Positions 1-6,371 of a DNA stretch of 11,063 nt are shown piece by piece. The stretch covers positions 1 to 11,063 of the forward strand of contig URDR01000088.1 in the NCBI GenBank assembly GCA_900546645.1, read 5' to 3'. The notes below the pieces were generated by a model that did no database searches, had not been told where the DNA came from, and saw only the letters and a list, made by a program, of their open reading frames with translations. Every line of letters begins with the position of its first letter. Positions within the stretch are counted from its first letter, which is position 1. Made by a program: the position numbers and the translations under genes. Source of the stretch: an uncultured Bacteroides sp. GTDB taxonomy: Bacteria > Bacteroidota > Bacteroidia > Bacteroidales > Bacteroidaceae.

Positions 1-1
1 T

Positions 2-418
2 AATAACGAGGGCGTTTTGTACTACGTTTTTAGGAACGTAGAACTGGACACCCTAGCTATTAAGAGTAAAAAATGTTTGAAATTATTACCCATTCATTGT
101 GGTGCTCAAGCTGTAACTGATTATATATTTGATCCTTTTGGGCATATTTATTCCTGTTTGGATTGTGTTGGCAACAAAAGACAAGCTATTGGAACATATA
201 TAAATCATGTAAGATGGAATGAGGTAAAAGAAAAGTGGACTAATAGAAATGTGGGGATATTGGATAAATGTAGTAAATGTAAATTTGCGTTATTGTGTGG
301 GGGAGGATGTTATGCAAAAGTTCTTAATTTCAATATTGAATCCTATTGTGATGGTTATCCTGTAAAATTTAAAAATACAATCAATAGAATATATAAGCAC
401 TTGTATAAGCAAGTGTAA
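2..418 (+). CDS. Radical SAM/SPASM peptide maturase, C-terminal part (5' end outside window)
   Basis: The reading frame is open from base 2 to the stop at 416-418 and runs in from the left edge, so the radical SAM core (CxxxCxxC) is not visible; the TTG at 17 is not a credible start. What remains matches the SPASM auxiliary-cluster consensus closely: a Cys (codon 98-100), 13 residues, Gly, four residues and Cys (C-x9-15-G-x4-C), then further on CSKC, five residues, C, GGG, C (Cx2Cx5Cx3C), then a last Cys in SYC. Such domains bind two extra 4Fe-4S clusters in enzymes that modify peptides or proteins (anaerobic sulfatase maturase, PqqE and sactipeptide/ranthipeptide/cyclophane maturases). A small peptide gene starts 27 bases downstream, which supports a peptide maturase over a sulfatase maturase. 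The reaction cannot be told from this fragment. The DNA is AT-rich compared with genes to the right. Confidence 0.85.
   Translation, partial: NNEGVLYYVFRNVELDTLAIKSKKCLKLLPIHCGAQAVTDYIFDPFGHIYSCLDCVGNKRQAIGTYINHVRWNEVKEKWTNRNVGILDKCSKCKFALLCGGGCYAKVLNFNIESYCDGYPVKFKNTINRIYKHLYKQV
397..416 (+). other. Small inverted repeat over the maturase stop codon
   Basis: CACTTG (398-403) and CAAGTG (410-415) pair around a 6-base loop, with a possible G-T pair (397/416) at the base. It ends at the stop codon and an AT-rich tract follows before the precursor gene. It is short, and could be a weak processing or pausing site or chance in AT-rich coding DNA. The octamer TATAAGCA also occurs twice here (392-399 and 404-411). 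Confidence 0.3.
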
Positions 419-445
419 TGTTTTAATTATTAAATTTTTTACATT

Positions 446-643
446 ATGAAAACTAAGAAATCTGATGTTATGACATCATTGAATGAGAATTCTGACATGG
501 ACTTAAGCATTCAACAACTTGAAGACAGATTGGAAACCGATCCGTTAGCGGTGAGTGGATTATTGAACCTTGATGCAGATGTTTCTACTAATGTAGATTG
601 TTTCGATTTTACATGTGAAAGTGGTTTCCATATTGGATGGTGA
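446..643 (+). CDS. Probable RiPP precursor peptide, 65 aa
   Basis: Small ORF between a SPASM radical SAM gene and secretion-type genes, the usual place for a precursor. The leader-like part (about residues 1-45) starts with a Lys-rich tip and continues into an acidic, helix-prone stretch (LSIQQLEDRLETDPLAVSGL). The probable core is the C-terminal segment NVDCFDFTCESGFHIGW with Cys52 and Cys57, Phe53, Phe55, Phe61 and a C-terminal Trp65. Two Cys allow thioether or disulfide links; aromatic three-residue units (FDF, FHI) could suit cyclophane-forming enzymes. The double-Gly leader ending of the GG-Bacteroidales precursor family (TIGR04149) is absent, so C39-type cleavage is unlikely, and the M50 protease downstream is the candidate leader protease. 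I do not recognise the family. The start is the only upstream ATG in frame; no strong Shine-Dalgarno is seen, as is usual in Bacteroidales. A hairpin follows the stop. Confidence 0.75.
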   Translation: MKTKKSDVMTSLNENSDMDLSIQQLEDRLETDPLAVSGLLNLDADVSTNVDCFDFTCESGFHIGW

Positions 644-653
644 TTGTTAACAA

Positions 654-686
654 AAGGGTGGATAGGGATATTAACTATTCACCCTT
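654..686 (+). promoter_or_regulatory. Strong hairpin after the precursor gene (attenuator or processing/stabilising element)
   Basis: Arms AAGGGTGGATAG (654-665) and CTATTCACCCTT (675-686) form a 12-bp stem with a single G-T wobble and a 9-base loop. It starts 10 bases after the precursor stop and ends 13 bases before the ATG at 700. AAAT follows instead of a T-run, so it is not a standard full terminator. A leaky terminator or 3'-protecting hairpin just after a precursor gene is a common way of making more precursor than downstream proteins; that role here is inferred. Confidence 0.7.
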
Positions 687-699
687 AAATAGAACGACA

Positions 700-2991
700 A
701 TGTATTTAAAATGTTTTTTTTATATAGTATTTGTTTTTTGCTCATTCTGTTTTAAGTTATATGCTCAAAACAATGTAGTAGGGTGTATAAATAATGTAGA
801 AAAAAAGGGTATTCCTTATGTTACTGTAAGATTGTTGTATACCGATTCAACATTGGTAAAAGGTACTGTAACGGATAGCTTGGGAACTTTCTCTCTTTCA
901 AATGTACAAGCAGGGCATTATTTATTGTCGTTTAGCTCTATAGGTTATAAGGGTAAATTTTATCCTATTGTGATGGAAAATAAATCTTTGAACTTATCAC
1001 CTATAGCATTGGAAACGGACAATGTACAGTTGGACGGAGTGACTGTAACGGGCAGTTCGTTTATCCGTAAAAAAGATTACGTGTTGATTATTCCCGACAA
1101 ACAGCAGGTGAAGCATGCCAGCAACGGGTATGATGTATTGTATAATCTGATGATTCCCGGATTGACGGTAGACAAACGCAAGGGAACAGTTACGGCTTTT
1201 GCAGGGGAAGTTACCTTGTACATTGACGGTGAAAAGGCTACTAGCAGGGATGTACAGAATCTGCGCCCGCAAGATATAAAAGATGTAGAATACTATGACG
1301 TGCCTTCGGGAAAATATGCCAATGACATTGCCGCAATAAATTATATTACCAAGAAATACAAGTCGGGTGGATATGTGTCGGTCAATGGCAAGCAAATGAT
1401 AGGCTATCTGTCCGGTGATTATAATTTCAGCTCCAAACTAGTTCACAATAACACATCGTATATGTTGTCAGGCGGTTATTCGAACAGGAAGTATAAGAAT
1501 AATATAGAGGAAGAACAAGAAACCTTTTATCTTCCGGGAGGTACGGTTTGCCGTAATACGAAGCTGGAAGGCTCCCGCTATCGTAACGACCAGCAATATG
1601 CTTTGCTGAAAGTCAATAACCGTACTGATAAAAGGTTGTTGTCGGGAGAAATGTCTTTTGTACGGGATTATACTCCTGAAAACGAGAATCATACTTCCTT
1701 GGATTACCATACGGAGCGTGTCCTGTCGGGAAGCTGGCAGCAACAGAAAAGCCTGCAACCGGCTGTTACCCTGCATGCTAATTTCAACTTACCGAAGAAA
1801 CAGTTGCTGGAATTCAGCTTGGGGGGAATGTATTCGGATAATAAGTATCAAAGAAGTTACTGGGAAAATGCCGAAAAATCGTTTACTTCTGTAAGGGAGG
1901 ATATGTACACTTTCTCTTTTTCGGGGAATTATGTGATTCCTTTCAAGCATAACAATTCCTTGAACATTTATGCGTTGCATCATCACGAGGTGACTTCTTC
2001 TCTCTACAGCGGGGACTATGACTCGTGGCAACACCTGTGGCATGGAGAAAGTCTGCTGTTCGCTACTTATCAGCATCGCATTAATCCAAAAATCAGCCTT
2101 ATAGTACGTCCCGGAGTTTCACTCTTGAACTACCGTTTGCACGAACACGATTTGCAGCAGTTTGCCTCATTGAGATTCAATACGATGTTCAGGTATCAGA
2201 TGAATCAAGCCAACCAACTTGTTTCTTATGTAAATATAGGTAATACCGCTCCCGATATTGAGTATTTGAACGATGTCGACCAAACCATTGATTTTTTGCA
2301 GATACAACGGGGTAATCCTAATATCGGGAATACCAAGATATACAATGGCGGAGTGGTGTTTAACTCCCAGTATAAGAAACTGAATGTGCAGCTTAATTCC
2401 GATTACATGCTTTTTACAGACAATGTTTTCTTTCATTTTTATGAGGAGAACGATAAGCTAATCCGTTCTTTCTTTCAGGGAGGAAAGGCTCATCTGTTCA
2501 AGACAACTTTGGATGTTGCTTATCGCTTTTCGGATAATCTGAGATTCAAGCTGTCTGGTACTTATATGTACGAAAAGGTAAATTCCCAATTGTATCATGA
2601 GAGTGACCATGTTTTTCAAGGTGCAGCAGACCTTAATTACTTTTGGAAAAATCTTAGTGTAAATGTGTATGGAAAGGCTGCTACCCGGCAGATGTCTGTA
2701 TGGATGTTGAATCATAAGCAGTCCCCGGTTGTTTATGGTCTTTCCGTAGGATGGGCATGGAAACAATGGAATATAGAAGCTGGTACGGAAAATCCGTTTA
2801 CCAAGCACAGTTATTATAAAGAATACGGTAACTATGGGGTGTATCAGTATGATAAGCGGTATAGTAGCCGAATCAACCAGCAAACCGGATATGTGAAGTT
2901 GAGTTATACGGTTGATTTTGGAAAGAAAGTGTCCCGTGAAGCTGCCAATATAAATAAAAAGATTAATAGTGCGATATTGAAAGCGGAATAA
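700..2991 (+). CDS. Outer-membrane beta-barrel (TonB-receptor-like) protein with carboxypeptidase-regulatory-like domain
   Basis: About 763 residues from the ATG at 700. That start gives a signal peptide (basic tip, hydrophobic core, cleavage after LYA at residue 22); the in-frame ATG at 637 would overlap the precursor gene, put 21 polar residues before the signal peptide and pass through the 654-686 hairpin, so it is rejected. Order: signal peptide 1-22; carboxypeptidase-D-regulatory-like beta domain about 27-105 (GIPYVTVRLLYTDSTLVKGT, GTFSLSNVQAG, LSFSSIGYK); plug-like region about 135-217 (DVLYNLMIPGLTVD, VTLYIDGEKA, IKDVEYYDVPSGKYA); then an aromatic, alternating barrel to the end, resembling the Bacteroidetes OMP_b-brl_3 type. 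The stop lies 4 bases before the protease gene, so they are co-transcribed. Possible roles are export of the mature peptide, its uptake, or self-protection; sequence alone does not decide. Composition changes near base 1020. Confidence 0.85.
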   Translation: MYLKCFFYIVFVFCSFCFKLYAQNNVVGCINNVEKKGIPYVTVRLLYTDSTLVKGTVTDSLGTFSLSNVQAGHYLLSFSSIGYKGKFYPIVMENKSLNLSPIALETDNVQLDGVTVTGSSFIRKKDYVLIIPDKQQVKHASNGYDVLYNLMIPGLTVDKRKGTVTAFAGEVTLYIDGEKATSRDVQNLRPQDIKDVEYYDVPSGKYANDIAAINYITKKYKSGGYVSVNGKQMIGYLSGDYNFSSKLVHNNTSYMLSGGYSNRKYKNNIEEEQETFYLPGGTVCRNTKLEGSRYRNDQQYALLKVNNRTDKRLLSGEMSFVRDYTPENENHTSLDYHTERVLSGSWQQQKSLQPAVTLHANFNLPKKQLLEFSLGGMYSDNKYQRSYWENAEKSFTSVREDMYTFSFSGNYVIPFKHNNSLNIYALHHHEVTSSLYSGDYDSWQHLWHGESLLFATYQHRINPKISLIVRPGVSLLNYRLHEHDLQQFASLRFNTMFRYQMNQANQLVSYVNIGNTAPDIEYLNDVDQTIDFLQIQRGNPNIGNTKIYNGGVVFNSQYKKLNVQLNSDYMLFTDNVFFHFYEENDKLIRSFFQGGKAHLFKTTLDVAYRFSDNLRFKLSGTYMYEKVNSQLYHESDHVFQGAADLNYFWKNLSVNVYGKAATRQMSVWMLNHKQSPVVYGLSVGWAWKQWNIEAGTENPFTKHSYYKEYGNYGVYQYDKRYSSRINQQTGYVKLSYTVDFGKKVSREAANINKKINSAILKAE

Positions 2992-2995
2992 AGAA

Positions 2996-4186
2996 ATGAA
3001 ACCTTACAGTAATATCACCATCCATCATCGTTTTTCTTCTTCGGTGCAGAAGGAAAAATACCTGTTGTCCTACAACGGGCAATACTACGAAGCTAGTCAT
3101 GCCATTGTGGAACTGGTGGAAGAACTGCAACGATATGAGGAAGAAGAAGTGGCTATCGGAGCATACATCCGAAAAAAAGGAGACAAGTACAGCCCGGAAC
3201 AAGTACGGGAGGTGATAGAAAAATTCATCGCTCCCATTTTCCGTGCAGTACCGAAGAAGCGGACTTTCCTTTACGAAAAAGAACTGTTCAGTGCCGGGGC
3301 GATAGACAGGTTCTCGGATTCGTTCCGCTTTTTATTTCACAAGGCATATATGGCGGTGGTACTGGCGGTGATGCTGGTGTTGGATGCCTGGTTTTTCCTC
3401 ACAACCCCCGACCTGCTTCTGTTCAACAACAAAGTGAACTTCTATATGGTGGTGGAATTGCTGGTATTTATGCTTGCTTCTTCTTTTTTTCATGAGTTGG
3501 GACACGCTTCCGCCTGCAAATACTTTGGCGTGCGTCACGGAGGGATAGGCTTCGGACTATATTTGAACTTTCCCGTGCTTTATACGGATGTTACGGAAGT
3601 GTGGAAGCTGAATCGGGCTCAACGGTGCGTGGTGAACCTTGCCGGGGTTTACTTCCAGTCGTACTGGCTGATAGCCTTGCTGGCGGCTTTTCTCCTAACG
3701 GGAAACGACATCCTGCGCTACCTGATACTCATTATGAACCTGGGTTTCGTGATGACGCTGAATCCTTTCTTCAAATTCGACGGCTACTGGATAGCTTCGG
3801 ATCTGCTGGGCGTGCCGAACCTTCGGCAGCGTTCGCTGGAACTGCTGGGCTACCTGTACCGGCATGTCCGCCGGGAACCAATCGGCAGAAAACCTTACTT
3901 GCTTCAGATACGCCCGTTGGAGAAATATGGGTTGCTGGCATATTCGGTCGTGGTAAATATCTTTATGGGATTTTACTTCTGTTACGCTATACCCATGTTC
4001 CTGTACCGTTTTGTACGGACTTTCCCCGATGCGGTGAATGAACTGATTCTTTATATGTCTAACCGCATGGTGCCCCCTTTCGCCTTGCTGCGCAACATCG
4101 GTATGCAACTGATATTCCTTGCCCTGATAGGCTATCTTGTGTACAGGACGATTACTTCATTCACAAAACGGTATGCAAGAAAATAA
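2996..4186 (+). CDS. M50 (site-2-type) membrane metalloprotease with N-terminal PqqD/RRE-like domain
   Basis: 396 residues. The M50 zinc motif HELGH is at residues 166-170 in a hydrophobic helix, and the second M50 motif, NPFFKFDG (256-263), supplies the Asp ligand in another membrane segment. I count about six membrane segments between 117 and 390. Residues about 18-82 are soluble and look like a PqqD-type RiPP recognition element: beta-hairpin (KYLLSYNGQYYEAS), then helices (AIVELVEELQRY, EEVAIGAYIRK, SPEQVREVIEKFIAPIF). This is a likeness by eye, not a search result. Membrane M50 proteases process RiPP precursors in known loci, such as YydH with the radical SAM enzyme YydG and precursor YydF in Bacillus subtilis. 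The likely job is binding the precursor leader and cutting it at the inner membrane. It starts 4 bases after the barrel gene and its 3' end overlaps the next gene by 14 bases. Confidence 0.85.
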   Translation: MKPYSNITIHHRFSSSVQKEKYLLSYNGQYYEASHAIVELVEELQRYEEEEVAIGAYIRKKGDKYSPEQVREVIEKFIAPIFRAVPKKRTFLYEKELFSAGAIDRFSDSFRFLFHKAYMAVVLAVMLVLDAWFFLTTPDLLLFNNKVNFYMVVELLVFMLASSFFHELGHASACKYFGVRHGGIGFGLYLNFPVLYTDVTEVWKLNRAQRCVVNLAGVYFQSYWLIALLAAFLLTGNDILRYLILIMNLGFVMTLNPFFKFDGYWIASDLLGVPNLRQRSLELLGYLYRHVRREPIGRKPYLLQIRPLEKYGLLAYSVVVNIFMGFYFCYAIPMFLYRFVRTFPDAVNELILYMSNRMVPPFALLRNIGMQLIFLALIGYLVYRTITSFTKRYARK

Positions 4187-6107
4187 TAATACGGGGTTCT
4201 GCCCGAATAAGGAGGTGTGGTACGCCACGGCTTGTATGCTGCTGGTGGCAATGGGAATATTCTTGTTTCGTATAGATGATTCCCGCTTGGTTTCTTTTTT
4301 GCTGCTGGCTGGCGGATTGACGGCAATCCGCGTGCTTCCTTTCAGGCGGTGGATGGTCTTGGACATATGCATTGGTCTGATTACGCTATACGACCTGTTT
4401 TCTTGCCTTTATGCCGAATGCCCTTTACCTGCCATTCGTGTTTCTTTGTACTCCCTGTATGCGCTGGTGGCATATTTTGTGTTTCGCCGGATTCTGTCGT
4501 GGCAACCTGCGGAGCGCATCGTCCGTTCGGGCAGTAATGTGCTGACGGGTATCGCCCTTGTGCTTGCCGTATTGTCTTTCTTTGTGTTTCGGAAGTCCGT
4601 GCTGGAAGTCGGCTTCGAAGATACGTACCACTTCCGCTTTCTGTTTCGCCCGTTAGGATATGTCACCAATGTATGGTCGGAAATACTCTTGCTCATTTTG
4701 GGATGGGCGTGTCTTTCGTGCCGGCGTTATGCGTCAGTCTTCATCTTCTTGACTTTTACGGCTATCTTTTTGTCCTTTTCCCGCGGAGCTTATGTTGCTT
4801 CGGGCATTTATCTGGTCGGTAGTTTGCTGGTAATGCATAAGGCAGACAAACTTCGGATTGTTCTTTCGGCGTTGGCGGCACTGGTGTTGGTTGTGGTGTG
4901 TTGTCCGAAGGAAGTGCAAACCACTTTGGCTATGAACCGTACTGCTTCCCAGCGGCAAAGTACGGAAAGCAGGGTACAAGGTACATCAGCGGCTTGGACT
5001 GCTTTCAAGGTATGCCCGTTGTTGGGGTATGGTAACGGGAACTATATGTATGCACTTGATACAGCAACGGGGCAGGACAGCACGAAATCGTTTACTTCAA
5101 TGCCGCCGAATACGTTGGCGCGGATGCTGGTGGAAAAGGGAATTGTTGGAACATCACTTTATGTCTTATTTTTGCTCGCCGTAGTATGTGTCTTATGGCA
5201 GAAGCGCAAACGGAGGGAAAGCCGCATCATCGGTTGTACACTTCTTGCTTTGTTGGCTAAGGATATGAGCCAGTCTGCTTGGGGAGAGATACCTTTTCTT
5301 ATGCTAGTGGTCTATCTGCTTCTCGCTTATCTTCAAAGGGAAGAGGAGGAAAAGCCGGAGCGTATTCCATTGTCAGCAAGTAGCTATACGATAGCCGGAT
5401 TTTCGCTTGTGGCTGTGTTGGCATGGAATGTACCGGTAGTGCTGCGGATGGTTGATCCTACGGGGACTTATTTGGAACAGAGAGATTACCGGGAAGCTTG
5501 GATGAAGCATCCCGATGATGCACAACTCTGTTACTTATATGCTTCACGCACTCTTTTGAAAGAGAATCCGGAAGAGGCAGACAGTATGTTGCGGAAGCTG
5601 ACAATGGATTTTCCCCGAAACAGCTTATATCTGCGAGCTTATGCCGGAAGGTGCTATACAAAAGGTGATAAGGAAACGGCCTGCCGGATGATGGCGGAAG
5701 CCATTTGCTATACTCCTCGCCTGTTGGATGACGAATGGATGCATGGCTGGAAGCGGAGTGATAGTCTTTTTCATGTGCGTGTGGTGCGGAAAGCATTGGA
5801 GAAAAAACCTGGCAATGAAGCCTCGGCTTCAGACTATGCCCGATACGGCTATGCTGTCCATTGGATAGGGGATACGCTTACGGCAAGTACTTACCTTAAG
5901 AGAGCAGTCAGATTATTACCGAATCTTGCTACACCTTATCTGCTGTTGGGGGAATACGATAAATACAAATTGTTGATGTATGGTGCTTTCCATGCTGATG
6001 TGAAGCGTGCTTCTCTTCCTGATTTACCTCCGGTAAATGAAGATTATCTGCTGAAAAAACAAGTTGCCGTAAAAATAAGGAATTGGTATGAGGCAGGGGA
6101 TTTCTGA
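4173..6107 (+). CDS. O-antigen ligase/polymerase-like (Wzy_C) membrane protein with TPR-like C-terminal tail
   Basis: About 644 residues from the ATG at 4173, which overlaps the protease gene by 14 bases; an ATG at 4137 adds 12 polar residues and a longer overlap and is less likely. Around ten hydrophobic segments occupy residues about 15-240 and 325-425. Wzy_C/WaaL-like signatures: SRGAYVA (203-209), an Arg (267) followed by a loop with GYGNGN, then NTLARMLVEKGIVG from 313, like the HNxxLxxxxExG end of the family's large periplasmic loop. The residue expected to be His there is Pro312 (PPN). From about 430 the protein is soluble and helical with TPR-like units (DAQLCYLYASRTLLKENPEEADSM is one such unit). 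Family members transfer lipid-linked glycans to lipid A, or in the PglL branch to proteins. Its place as last gene of a peptide operon suggests it acts on the peptide or on the surface glycan that meets it; this is inference. The stop is 11 bases from the tRNA. Confidence 0.8.
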   Translation: MQENNNTGFCPNKEVWYATACMLLVAMGIFLFRIDDSRLVSFLLLAGGLTAIRVLPFRRWMVLDICIGLITLYDLFSCLYAECPLPAIRVSLYSLYALVAYFVFRRILSWQPAERIVRSGSNVLTGIALVLAVLSFFVFRKSVLEVGFEDTYHFRFLFRPLGYVTNVWSEILLLILGWACLSCRRYASVFIFLTFTAIFLSFSRGAYVASGIYLVGSLLVMHKADKLRIVLSALAALVLVVVCCPKEVQTTLAMNRTASQRQSTESRVQGTSAAWTAFKVCPLLGYGNGNYMYALDTATGQDSTKSFTSMPPNTLARMLVEKGIVGTSLYVLFLLAVVCVLWQKRKRRESRIIGCTLLALLAKDMSQSAWGEIPFLMLVVYLLLAYLQREEEEKPERIPLSASSYTIAGFSLVAVLAWNVPVVLRMVDPTGTYLEQRDYREAWMKHPDDAQLCYLYASRTLLKENPEEADSMLRKLTMDFPRNSLYLRAYAGRCYTKGDKETACRMMAEAICYTPRLLDDEWMHGWKRSDSLFHVRVVRKALEKKPGNEASASDYARYGYAVHWIGDTLTASTYLKRAVRLLPNLATPYLLLGEYDKYKLLMYGAFHADVKRASLPDLPPVNEDYLLKKQVAVKIRNWYEAGDF

Positions 6108-6118
6108 GAAATAATTTG

Positions 6119-6190
6119 TACCTCGGAGGGGAATCGAACCCCTATCTAATGTTTAGGAAACATCTATTCTATCCGTTGAACTACCAAGGC
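6119..6190 (-). tRNA. tRNA-Arg (anticodon CCT)
   Basis: Read on the minus strand it folds as a 72-base cloverleaf: acceptor GCCTTGG with CCGAGGT (G-T wobbles at the end and at one inner pair), D arm GTTC/GAAT with GG in an 8-base loop, anticodon stem GATGT/ACATT with loop TTCCTAA (anticodon CCT), 4-base variable loop, and T arm AGGGG-TTCGATT-CCCCT, discriminator A. CCA is not encoded. It should read the Arg codon AGG. Its 3' end faces the peptide operon, the orientation in which integrated elements lie beside a tRNA target. Confidence 0.93.
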
Positions 6191-6198
6191 AACGGGTG

Positions 6199-6206
6199 CA
6201 AATGTA
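6199..6206 (-). promoter_or_regulatory. Putative -7 box of the tRNA-Arg promoter
   Basis: On the minus strand this reads TACATTTG, a full match to the Bacteroidetes -7 consensus TAnnTTTG, lying 9 bases upstream of the tRNA 5' end. I see no TTTG at the expected -33 spacing. Confidence 0.5.
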
Positions 6207-6298
6207 ACTCTTTTTGTGTAAACTTTTCTATTATTATTCAGAAAAAACTCATAACGGCTTCATTTTGTTGGTACTTTTCTAAATACCTGCTGATTTAT

Positions 6299-6329
6299 TT
6301 TGTTTTTTGATGGAACTTCGCCAATTTTG
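6299..6329 (+). promoter_or_regulatory. Putative Bacteroidetes-type promoter for korAB
   Basis: TTTG at 6299-6302, a 19-base spacer, then CAATTTTG at 6322-6329, which matches TAnnTTTG except for the first base. Transcription would start near 6335, leaving an AT-rich leader of about 35 bases before the ATG at 6372. The rest of the 6191-6371 gap holds the tRNA promoter and AT-rich DNA with no credible gene. Confidence 0.55.
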
Positions 6330-6371
6330 CGAGTATTGATTTTGTAAATTTTAAATTTAAAAAGTTTCTAT

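Noticed and set aside
446..643. Double-glycine bacteriocin or GG-Bacteroidales precursor
   Set aside because: No GG or GA cleavage site in the leader, and no C39 peptidase or ABC exporter in the visible operon.
637..699. Upstream ATG start for the barrel protein
   Set aside because: It overlaps the precursor gene, crosses the 654-686 hairpin and places polar residues before a clear signal peptide that begins at 700.
997..1395. Minus-strand open frames inside the barrel, protease, kor and upp genes
   Set aside because: They are shadows of well-supported genes, with unlikely composition and no domains.
4137..4172. Upstream ATG start for the ligase-like protein
   Set aside because: It adds only 12 polar residues and a 50-base overlap with the protease gene; the ATG at 4173 is closer to the first membrane segment.
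6116..6310. Open frame of 64 codons on the + strand
   Set aside because: It runs antisense through the tRNA and across the korA promoter region; no protein-like features.
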